Translations under genes and position numbers: made by a program
Source: Anaerolineae bacterium
GTDB taxonomy: Bacteria > Chloroflexota > Anaerolineae > Anaerolineales > Anaerolineaceae
Direction of reading: 5' to 3'
Assembly (NCBI GenBank): GCA_013178185.1
Contig: JABLXC010000003.1
Coordinates: forward strand, 1 to 64,000
Length of the DNA stretch: 64,000 nt
Notes under the pieces: model-generated
Seen by the model: the letters and a program-made list of their open reading frames with translations, nothing else
The model's database searches: none
Told to the model about the DNA's origin: nothing
Shown here: piece by piece, positions 34,739-42,940 of the stretch
Layout of the letters: each line of letters begins with the position of its first letter
How positions within the stretch are numbered: position 1 is the first letter of the stretch

Positions 34739-35599
34739 ATGAATGAAAAACTTCCCGCAGAGGTAAAAATCGGTGTCGTTCACCTGACCGTTCCAAATTT
34801 AGAGCGATCGGTGCAATTTTATCGCGACCGGTTAGGTTTCCAATTGATCAGCCAGACGGATCGTACAGCCTTCCTGGGGGCTGGGGACGAGCCTTTCCTG
34901 GCTCTGCACGAAAACCCTGCTGCCCGCAGGGTGCGCGGCGTAACCGGACTTTACCATTTTGCCGTCTTACTGCCGGAGCGGAAAGACCTGGCGCGCTTGC
35001 TGGCGCATCTCAGCCAGCAGGAGGTTTCGCTGCAGGGGTTTGGCGATCACGGTGTCAGCGAAGCGCTCTATTTGGCGGACGTAGACGGCAACGGCATTGA
35101 GCTGTACGTGGACCGCCCGCGGGAGGCCTGGCCGCGCGACGGGCAGGGCAATCTCCGGATGGTCACCGACCCGGTTGATATTGACGACTTGATCGCTGAA
35201 CTTGGAGAGACAACACCCCCCTGGAAGGAGGTGCCCGCCGGGACGTGCATCGGCCACATCCACTTGCAGGTATCAGAGCTCCAGCCTGCAGAAGCGTTTT
35301 ACACCAGCGTGATTGGGTTCGACCTGGTGCAGCGCATGGGTTCTTCGGCGGCGTTCTTTTCCGCTGGCGGATACCATCACCATGTTGCTGGCAACACCTG
35401 GGAAGGCGTTGGAGCGCCCCCTCCGCCGCCCGACAGTATTGGCCTGCGCTTTTTCGAACTGCGCCTGCCGGATGAGGCTACTCTGTCACAAGTTAAAGCC
35501 CGCATCCAGGCGGCCGGTCTCCCACTTCAGGAATTGGATGGCGGTTGGTTTGTGCGCGATCCTTCTCAAAACGGTATCCTTCTGACGCGATGGGAATGA
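34739..35599 (+). CDS. VOC-family protein with two glyoxalase/dioxygenase domains (CatE-like)
   Basis: 286 residues. Two VOC repeats are seen: the first starts V-V-H-L-T-V-P-N-L and ends with N-G-I-E-L-Y-V near residue 120, the second starts I-G-H-I-H-L-Q-V near residue 165. The length and the G-D-H-G-V-S-E-A-L-Y-L-A-D-x-D-G-N-G-I-E motif match Bacillus CatE/YfiE-type ring-cleaving dioxygenase relatives. His and Glu metal ligands are present at the expected strand positions. The start at 34739 has GGAGAATAG before it and overlaps the MBL gene's stop. Confidence 0.8.
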   Translation: MNEKLPAEVKIGVVHLTVPNLERSVQFYRDRLGFQLISQTDRTAFLGAGDEPFLALHENPAARRVRGVTGLYHFAVLLPERKDLARLLAHLSQQEVSLQGFGDHGVSEALYLADVDGNGIELYVDRPREAWPRDGQGNLRMVTDPVDIDDLIAELGETTPPWKEVPAGTCIGHIHLQVSELQPAEAFYTSVIGFDLVQRMGSSAAFFSAGGYHHHVAGNTWEGVGAPPPPPDSIGLRFFELRLPDEATLSQVKARIQAAGLPLQELDGGWFVRDPSQNGILLTRWE

Positions 35600-35664
35600 A
35601 CGCAGGGATAATCGCTGTGTGCGTGCGCTAACTGCGCAGCGGTAAATCCAGATATAATCATGCC

Positions 35665-36057
35665 ATGGGACGATTTGCGGACCTTCGTCTTGATTCCAGT
35701 TACCGGCAGTCCTTTTGGATGCAAAATGTCGGGCTGGTAAAATCCTTGCTGATGGATATCAATACGGACCTGATGGATAACCAGGGACAGGTCAGCGCGA
35801 ACATCCAGACTGAGGGCAGTGCATTTCCCCATCTTTCTTTACCTAATCTTTGTCTGAGCTTTAACCACCCCGACCGTATGCCCGGTTCTATTTCGGTGTG
35901 CGTTGCTCCGCAAGGGACTTCGCTGCGGCTGCGGGCCGCCGTCCGCGAATCCGCAATTTTCTGGCGCGATGTGGAACTGAGTCAGCTGGAAACAGCCATG
36001 CGGTCCGCGCTGGTCTGGCTAATGGATCAGGGCGTGATCGAATCGTGGTTGCGTTGA
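35665..36057 (+). CDS. Hypothetical protein
   Basis: 130 residues with alternating polar/apolar strands in the first 95 and a Trp-rich amphipathic helix at the C-terminus. No signal peptide or membrane helix. The start is uncertain, as no ribosome site precedes the ATG and the next ATG is internal. No family recognised. Confidence 0.5.
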   Translation: MGRFADLRLDSSYRQSFWMQNVGLVKSLLMDINTDLMDNQGQVSANIQTEGSAFPHLSLPNLCLSFNHPDRMPGSISVCVAPQGTSLRLRAAVRESAIFWRDVELSQLETAMRSALVWLMDQGVIESWLR

Positions 36058-36276
36058 TCTGGAATGCCAAGGTGAGAAGAATGTTGAGCTTCCGACCTGG
36101 AACTTAATCCGGCTGGGGAACGTCTTAATAGCATCGAAGCTTTGTCATTAATCCCGCAGGGAGGCGCGGTTCTGAAATTACCGACCCAGAAGGTTGTTCT
36201 CTCTACTGTTTTCACTTTGACCCGAATATTGTATATTTCCTACGGGCGCGCCCCCTTTCTCCCCTCATGGTGAACT

Positions 36277-39200
36277 ATGAAAAAAAAGATGATCTGGATA
36301 ACGTTCTGCGGCTTGCTATTTTTCTTCCTCATGGCTGGCTGTTCGGGCGAAGAAGAAACGCAGGCAACCCCTGCGGCGACTGCTTTGCCTACTCATGCCG
36401 TTGCCCCTGAGCCAACCCAGGCCGCTGCTCAGCTTGCCAGCCTGTTGAGCGCTCCCCAACCTCTGCCGCCGGTGGTGGTTAGTTACCGCCCGGCTGCGGG
36501 CGAAGAGGCGGCGCTCTCGGACCCGGTTGAAATCCGTTTTGACCAGCCGATGGACCGCCCCAGCGTCGAAGCCGCTTTTGAGATGTTTGCTCAGGATGGC
36601 AAAGAGATCGCAGGAAAGTTCGAGTGGTCCGGTTCGGAGACCGTGCGCTTTTGGCCGACCAATGAGCTGCAGCCCAACAGCAGCTATGAAGTGCACCTGG
36701 CGGAACAGGCCGCCGCTCAGAATGGTGTTCTATTGGGCGCGGATGTTTCTTTTCAGGTCAACACGGTGACCCGTTTGCAGGTCGTGCGGGTGTTCCCCGC
36801 AGACGGGGCGGATCAGGTAGAGACCACCAGCCAGATCACGGTTCTGTTCAACCGGCCGGTAGTCGCCCTGGGGATCGCGGAAGAACAATCTGAACTCCCT
36901 CAGCCGCTGGAGATCACCCCGACTGCCAACGGCAAGGGGGAATGGGTGAGCACCTCGGTTTACGTGTTCACGCCCGACCAACCCCTCAAAACAGGCACGC
37001 GCTATACCCTTGCAGTGCGGCGCGGTCTGGCTGATTCTACCAACGCCCCTGACGCTGCCATGGCAGAGACCTTCCGCTGGCAATTTACAACCCTCCCGCC
37101 CAGGGTCGCCGAGATCCAGGTGGGCAATACTTCGATCCTGCCCGGCCAGGATTTTGTCCCCACCAACGTGGCTTTGATCCCGGAGATTGTCTTCAGTTTT
37201 GGACAGAAGATGGACGCAGCCATCACGAACAAGGCAATTTTCCTGCAGGAATGGGAAGGCAGCCAGATACCGCTGCGCTATCGCTGGGACGTCGAGGGAA
37301 AGAAGGTGGTCGTCGCGCCGCTGAAGGTGCTGAAAATGGGGACCAGCTATCTCTTTGGGGTACGTAAAGAAGCCCAGGCGGCCGATGGCGGCGTTTTAGG
37401 TCAGGATTGGATCCTCTCTCTTGTCACCATCCCGCCGCCAGCCGTTGATTTCATCGGCTCCGGTAGCCAATATCGGCAATATGGGCCGCAGCAGTTTGTC
37501 CTCGATTTTGTTTCGCCGATGGATATCAAAACCGTGCAAAACCGGGTTGTCTTTACCCCCGCCGTCAAGGAAAAACGATGGTTTTATAACGACACGGATT
37601 ACGCCGTTGTGTTCTACGGGCTGGAGCCTTCAACGGAATATACAGTCACAGCTTTGGCCGGGATGCGGGATATCTACGGCAATGCCATTAATCAGGATTC
37701 ATCCGTCCGTTTTGTAACCGAACCGCTGGAACCTTCTGCCTACCTGGAGATGCCTTATTCCGAAACGCTTTTCCGGACGGGCATTCCGCAGGAATTTTAC
37801 GTCCGTTACACCAATGTTTCAACGATCGACTTCAAGCTTTACGAGCTTTCGGTAGAGAAGTTCGTGAACTACGAGGAAAATGGTTTACAGTTGGATAAAA
37901 GCTTGCCCGATGCGGAGAGCGTCGTTTGGTCTTTTCGCGAGCGCAGCCAGGCCAGCTTGAACGAGAGCGTCTTGAAAAAGATTCCGTTCAGCGGCCAAGA
38001 CGGAAGACCGCTGGCGCCGGGTTTGTATCTGCTTACGATGGATACCCCGGATATCTCCCACACGAGCGGCGTTCTGGATGGGCGGCTGTTGATTATAGCC
38101 TCGGCACATCTGACCTTTAAACAGTCTAACGCCAACGGATTGTTATGGCTGACCGATCTTAATAACGGGCGGCCCTTATCTGGCGTCCCACTCAAAGTCG
38201 TGGATGGGAAGCAAAACCTGATTGCCCAGGGCAAGACGGGGTCGGATGGCCTGCTGAAGTTTGATCTGCCGAAGTGGGAAAGCGAAGACGAACGACCTAC
38301 GCTGTATGCGCTCTCTGAGGCAGAGGATCATTTTGCCTTCACCAACGGCAATATGTTCGGCGGCGTCTCCCCCGAAGATTTTGGCATCTGGTCGTCCTAT
38401 TTCAGCCTGCCCCAGGATGCTATTGCCTATCTGTACACTGACAGGCCGCTCTACCGCCCTGGCCAGCCCGTTTACTTCAAGGGCATTGTCCGCCTCGACC
38501 AGGACCTTGCTTACCAGCTCCCTCTCGAAGAGAAAGTCGAGGTGGCAATCAATAGTTATGAAGATGAGGTCTATCGCGAGGAGCTGCCGCTCTCTGAGTT
38601 TGGTTCTTTCGATGGCAAGCTCCTGCTGGATAGCAACGCTGCCCTGGGCGGTTACACGATCGAGGTTCGCTTTCCGGATACCGACCGAGTTCTGGGGACG
38701 GTGTACTTTACGGTTGCAGAATATCGCAAGCCGGAGTTCATCGTTGATGTCGCCGCCGCGCCGGCTGATGTGCAGGTTGGGGATGAATTTCAGGCTACGA
38801 TCTCGGCGGAATACTATTCCGGCGGGCCGCTTTCCGGCGCAGAGGTGAGCTGGAATTTGCAGTCCAACCCTGCCAGCTTTGATCCGCCTGCAGACCTGAG
38901 CGGCTACAGTTTTTATGATGAAACGATCTTCGAGAGCGGGCAGTACGAAAAATCCTACGCGCCGCGCGAAATTTCTCAGGGCGCCTCTGTGATTGGCGAA
39001 GATGGCAAACTGACGCTAAAGCTGCCCGCTGACCCGTTATCTGCAGATCCGACGCGCCACTTGTCGCTGAACGTCACCATCACCGATTTCGCGGGCACTT
39101 CTGTCAGCGGACAGGCGATTGTCACCGCGCATCGCAGCCAGGTCTATGCCGGCATCCGGCCGGAAAGTTATGTCGGAACCGCTGGTGAGGAACAACGCTT

Positions 39201-42200
39201 CGCGCTGGCCGCGGTAGATTGGGATGGAAAACCGTTGTCAGGCCAGAAACTGGATGTCGTCATTAGCGAACGGCAGTGGTTCAGCGTTCAAGAGCAAGAT
39301 GCCCAGGGCGTGTTACGATGGGTCTCCACAGCCAGGGATATCCCAGCGGCGCGTGTGAGTGGTCTGACGACGAATGAAGAAGGCAAGGCGCTTGCAGCCT
39401 TCACGCCGGAAAAGGGCGGCCTCTATCGCGCCAGGGTGACTGCCTATGACAGTGACGGGAAATCTTCTAGCGCCACTGCCTATCTTTGGGTGGCTGGCGC
39501 CGGTTATATCCCCTGGCGGCAGAGCAATGACCGAACCTTTCAGCTTGTGACTGACCGTGACTCTTATGAACCGGGTGATCAGGCTGAAATCCTGATAGCT
39601 TCTCCTTTCCAGGGTCAGGCGTATGCCCTCGTCACGGTCGAGCGCGGTCTGATCCGTCAGCAGGAGGTGGTCAGGCTCACCAGCAACAGCACGCTCTATC
39701 GCCTTCCGGTTAGCGCCGATATGGCCCCGCTGGTGTATGTTTCTGTGATCGTCGTCAAAGGGGTGGACGATACTAACCCCCGCCCCGATTTCAAGGTAGG
39801 TATGGCGCGCATCAATGTTTCAACAGAAACGCAGCAGCTCAAAGTTGAGGTTTCACCGGATAAGGAGCAAGCCAGCCCGGGAGAACAAGTTACTTACACG
39901 GTCAAAGTGAGCGACCAGGACGGCAAACCCGCCCGGGCTGAGGTTTCACTGGGGCTGGCGGACCTGGCAGTCCTCAACCTGAGCGATCCGAACTCTGGCC
40001 CGATTCTGGATTACTTTTACAGCCGGCGTTCCTTGCAGGTTCGCACCTCGATGGCCATGCCGCTGAACGTTGAAGAATATAACGAACAGCTGGAAAAACA
40101 GGCTGCCGATGGGGCGGCGGCCGGCAGCGGCGGTGGGAAAGGCGAAGGCCCTCCCGGTGTGCCCGAGGTGCGCCGCAACTTCCCGGATACTGCGTTCTGG
40201 CGGGCCGATGTGGTGACGGACAAGCAGGGTCAGGTTTCGGTATCGCTGGCGCTGCCCGATAACCTCACTACCTGGCGTATGGATGCCCGCGCCGTAACGC
40301 TTGAAACCCAGGTTGGACAGAACACCGTGGATTTGGTCAGCACGCGCCCGCTTCTGGTGCGGCCCCAGACGCCCCGTTTCTTCGTCAATGGCGACAGGGT
40401 CACCCTAGGCGCCGGCGTTCACAACAACACTGATTCAGACCTGCAGGTGGAGGTCAAACTGGAGGCTTCAGGCCTCGAACTGCTCGATCCGGCCCTCCAG
40501 AACGTAAAGATCGAGCGGGGCAAGCAAGCCTACGTGAGCTGGCGCGCCGAAGTACTGCCCGAAGCCAGCCGCGTCGATCTCACCTTCGTCGCCAGCGGCG
40601 GAGGTTATCAGGATGCCAGCAAGCCCACCCTGGGTACGCTGGAGGATCAGGGCATTCCGGTCTATCATTATGAAGCGCCCGAAACGGTTTCCACTTCGGG
40701 CGAATTGAGCGAGAGTGGAGCGCGGACTGAGGTGATCCGCCTGCCGGATGATATGATCATCGAGCGCGGGGAGGTGGAGATTGAAATCGCCCCCTCGCTG
40801 GCGGCGGGGATGCGCGCTGGTCTGGCTTACCTGGAACATTACCCTTATGAATGCACCGAACAGATCGTTTCGCGCTTCTTGCCCAACGCGCTTACTGCCA
40901 AAGCCATGCGGGCCGCCGGAGTGCAGGATGCCGCGCTCGACGAGAACCTGCGCGCCCAGGTGAATACCGCCCTGCAGCGGCTCTATAACCAGCAGAACGA
41001 TGATGGCGGCTGGGGCTGGTGGAGCGGCGGGCAGAGCCACCCGCTTACCTCTGCTTATGTCGTGTTGGGGATGGTCGAGGCGCAGGAGGCTGGTTACACC
41101 GTTGCCCCGGATGTCTTGCGGCGCGGCATGCTCTACCTTTACCGCCAGTCTCGCGCTCTGCAAAACGACCAGCAGGCTTATGCCCGTTATGGCAAGAACA
41201 CCCTGGCTTTTGTGCTTTACGTTCTGGCGCGCGGCGGCGACCCTGCCATCAGCGAGACCGTACGGTTATATGATAACTGGCAGTCGCTTTCAATTTACGG
41301 GCGCGCCTTCCTGGCCCGCGCCCTATACGCGATTGATCCTGCTGATAGCCGCCTGAAGAATCTGGTATCGGACCTGGTGGATCAGGCCAGCATCTCAGCC
41401 AGCGGCGCCCACTGGCAGGAAGGGAGCCGCGACTACTGGAACTGGAGCACCGACACCCGCACGACGGCCATCGTGCTGGATACTCTTCTGCAACTCGATC
41501 CCGAAAACCCGCTGCTGGCTAACGCGGTGCGCTGGTTGATGAAGAACCGGGTGGATGGCCGCTGGCGCAGCACTCAGGAGACCGCCTGGACCCTTATGGC
41601 GCTCACCGACTGGATGTCAAAGACCGGGGAGCTCCAGGGCGAATACAGCTACGCCGTTGGTCTGAACGGTTCACAGCTTGGAGAAGGCCAGGCCGCACCA
41701 CAAACCATTGACCAAGCTCAAATTCTGCGCGTAGCCGTGGTCGATTTGCTCGCTGACGAGGCCAACCGGCTTGTGTTTGCCCGCACCGATGGCCCTGGTA
41801 AACTTTACTATACCGCGAACCTGACGGTGGCTTTGCCGGTAGAGCGCATCGAAGCCCTTGATCGCGGCATCAGCATCTCGCGCCAGTACTACCGGCTGGA
41901 TGACGACAAAACCCCGGTCAGCCAGGCCCGGCAGGGAGAAATCCTCCAGAGCCGCCTGACCATTGTAGTGCCTCAGGATGTGCATTACCTGTTGGTCGAG
42001 GATGCGTTACCGGCCGGTCTGGAAGGGGTGGACACTTCCCTGAAAACCAGCCCGCAGGGTGAAGCGCCTGAGGAATATGACTGGTCCAACCTGTCTTCCA
42101 CTGGCTGGGGCTGGTGGTATTTTGACCATATCGAGCTTCGAGACGAAAAGGTAGCGCTTTCCGCTACGTATTTGCCGGCGGGGACCTATGTTTACACTTA

Positions 42201-42318
42201 TCTGGCGCGCGCCAGTACGGTAGGAGTCTTTCATGTCATTCCTCCCACCGCCCAGGAATTTTACTTTCCTGAGGTTTACGGGCGCGGTGCGGGCAGCCTT
42301 TTCGAAGTGCTGCCGTAG
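36277..42318 (+). CDS. Bacterial alpha-2-macroglobulin lipoprotein with thioester motif
   Basis: 2013 residues, a giant periplasmic/surface protease trap. The signal peptide ends in a L-M-A-G-C lipobox, then an Ala/Pro linker. Ig-like domains at about 65-160, 165-265 and 270-370 are followed by macroglobulin domains. The A2M signature L-P-D-N-L-T-T-W-R lies near residue 1325. The thioester site C1526-T-E-Q1529 is at the start of the alpha-helical TED domain (about 1490-1780), and the receptor-like domain closes it. The intact Cys and Gln imply covalent capture of attacking proteases. A Gly-rich insert near 1285 may be the bait or a linker. PBP1C, its usual genomic partner, lies two genes on but on the opposite strand. 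Confidence 0.92.
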   Translation: MKKKMIWITFCGLLFFFLMAGCSGEEETQATPAATALPTHAVAPEPTQAAAQLASLLSAPQPLPPVVVSYRPAAGEEAALSDPVEIRFDQPMDRPSVEAAFEMFAQDGKEIAGKFEWSGSETVRFWPTNELQPNSSYEVHLAEQAAAQNGVLLGADVSFQVNTVTRLQVVRVFPADGADQVETTSQITVLFNRPVVALGIAEEQSELPQPLEITPTANGKGEWVSTSVYVFTPDQPLKTGTRYTLAVRRGLADSTNAPDAAMAETFRWQFTTLPPRVAEIQVGNTSILPGQDFVPTNVALIPEIVFSFGQKMDAAITNKAIFLQEWEGSQIPLRYRWDVEGKKVVVAPLKVLKMGTSYLFGVRKEAQAADGGVLGQDWILSLVTIPPPAVDFIGSGSQYRQYGPQQFVLDFVSPMDIKTVQNRVVFTPAVKEKRWFYNDTDYAVVFYGLEPSTEYTVTALAGMRDIYGNAINQDSSVRFVTEPLEPSAYLEMPYSETLFRTGIPQEFYVRYTNVSTIDFKLYELSVEKFVNYEENGLQLDKSLPDAESVVWSFRERSQASLNESVLKKIPFSGQDGRPLAPGLYLLTMDTPDISHTSGVLDGRLLIIASAHLTFKQSNANGLLWLTDLNNGRPLSGVPLKVVDGKQNLIAQGKTGSDGLLKFDLPKWESEDERPTLYALSEAEDHFAFTNGNMFGGVSPEDFGIWSSYFSLPQDAIAYLYTDRPLYRPGQPVYFKGIVRLDQDLAYQLPLEEKVEVAINSYEDEVYREELPLSEFGSFDGKLLLDSNAALGGYTIEVRFPDTDRVLGTVYFTVAEYRKPEFIVDVAAAPADVQVGDEFQATISAEYYSGGPLSGAEVSWNLQSNPASFDPPADLSGYSFYDETIFESGQYEKSYAPREISQGASVIGEDGKLTLKLPADPLSADPTRHLSLNVTITDFAGTSVSGQAIVTAHRSQVYAGIRPESYVGTAGEEQRFALAAVDWDGKPLSGQKLDVVISERQWFSVQEQDAQGVLRWVSTARDIPAARVSGLTTNEEGKALAAFTPEKGGLYRARVTAYDSDGKSSSATAYLWVAGAGYIPWRQSNDRTFQLVTDRDSYEPGDQAEILIASPFQGQAYALVTVERGLIRQQEVVRLTSNSTLYRLPVSADMAPLVYVSVIVVKGVDDTNPRPDFKVGMARINVSTETQQLKVEVSPDKEQASPGEQVTYTVKVSDQDGKPARAEVSLGLADLAVLNLSDPNSGPILDYFYSRRSLQVRTSMAMPLNVEEYNEQLEKQAADGAAAGSGGGKGEGPPGVPEVRRNFPDTAFWRADVVTDKQGQVSVSLALPDNLTTWRMDARAVTLETQVGQNTVDLVSTRPLLVRPQTPRFFVNGDRVTLGAGVHNNTDSDLQVEVKLEASGLELLDPALQNVKIERGKQAYVSWRAEVLPEASRVDLTFVASGGGYQDASKPTLGTLEDQGIPVYHYEAPETVSTSGELSESGARTEVIRLPDDMIIERGEVEIEIAPSLAAGMRAGLAYLEHYPYECTEQIVSRFLPNALTAKAMRAAGVQDAALDENLRAQVNTALQRLYNQQNDDGGWGWWSGGQSHPLTSAYVVLGMVEAQEAGYTVAPDVLRRGMLYLYRQSRALQNDQQAYARYGKNTLAFVLYVLARGGDPAISETVRLYDNWQSLSIYGRAFLARALYAIDPADSRLKNLVSDLVDQASISASGAHWQEGSRDYWNWSTDTRTTAIVLDTLLQLDPENPLLANAVRWLMKNRVDGRWRSTQETAWTLMALTDWMSKTGELQGEYSYAVGLNGSQLGEGQAAPQTIDQAQILRVAVVDLLADEANRLVFARTDGPGKLYYTANLTVALPVERIEALDRGISISRQYYRLDDDKTPVSQARQGEILQSRLTIVVPQDVHYLLVEDALPAGLEGVDTSLKTSPQGEAPEEYDWSNLSSTGWGWWYFDHIELRDEKVALSATYLPAGTYVYTYLARASTVGVFHVIPPTAQEFYFPEVYGRGAGSLFEVLP

Positions 42319-42339
42319 TGCCCGCCGTATGGATGAAAA

Positions 42340-42370
42340 GAGAGCTGTCCTTATGGGCAGCTCTCCTCGT
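42340..42370. terminator. Terminator hairpin between the A2M and Rnk-like genes
   Basis: A perfect 8-bp stem GAGAGCTG/CAGCTCTC (42340-42347 and 42358-42365) with a 10-base loop. On the minus strand it is followed directly by TTTT, so it mainly ends the Rnk-like transcript. On the plus strand the tail is only CTCGTTT. Confidence 0.6.
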
Positions 42371-42399
42371 TTGCAACGGTGAAAGTTCAATTGCGCTGG

Positions 42400-42819
42400 T
42401 TACAGGTGGTAGTCCCCAGAAGATTCTGGTTGGTACAAGATTTGTTTGACAAGCCATTTCCTCAGCCCGTCCGGCACCTGCCACTCAATCGTATCGCCGA
42501 CCCGGTATCCTAAAACCACCGTCCCAATGGGCGCCAACACAGAGATCTTGTCCTGCGCCATATCTGCATCCTGCGGGAAGACCAGCGTGAAGATCATCTC
42601 TTCTCCCGTCTCCGCATCCACCAGCAAAACTTTCGAATTCATGGTGACCACATCGGGCGGCACTTCTCGCGGCGAAACGATCACTGCCCGGTCCAGCTCT
42701 GCACTCAGATCTTTCACGTAGTTGCTGCCCCGATATTCCGATTGATGTGCGTCCCGGATCAGATCGCGAAGGCGCTCTTCGTCGAATTGGGTGATATAGA
42801 TGGTTCTATTGTGATTCAT
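42400..42819 (-). CDS. Rnk/GreA-family RNA polymerase-associated factor
   Basis: 139 residues. A short N-terminal region of about 45 residues precedes a GreA/B-type C-terminal FKBP-like domain: S-K-V-L-L-V-D, T-L-V-F-P-Q-D-A-D, V-L-A-P-I-G-T-V-V-L-G. This matches 'regulator of nucleoside diphosphate kinase' proteins, which bind RNA polymerase but lack the long cleavage-stimulating coiled coil of GreA. The gene has its own promoter (42869-42896) and terminator, so it is a single-gene unit. Confidence 0.8.
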   Translation of the reverse strand: MNHNRTIYITQFDEERLRDLIRDAHQSEYRGSNYVKDLSAELDRAVIVSPREVPPDVVTMNSKVLLVDAETGEEMIFTLVFPQDADMAQDKISVLAPIGTVVLGYRVGDTIEWQVPDGLRKWLVKQILYQPESSGDYHL

Positions 42820-42868
42820 CGTTCCTTTCTCACTTCACAGGTTTAGATAATGCGTTCTTTCCCTCTGG

Positions 42869-42896
42869 AGTATAGCATACCTTCTTGTGTATTCAA
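42869..42896 (-). promoter_or_regulatory. Promoter of the Rnk-like gene
   Basis: On the minus strand: TTGAAT (plus 42891-42896), a 16-base spacer, TATACT (plus 42869-42874). A leader of about 45 bases with AAAGGA before the ATG follows. Confidence 0.5.
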
Positions 42897-42940
42897 AAGG
42901 CGAATCCTGTCCCTTGTTCTGCTTGTATAAAGGCGCTGAA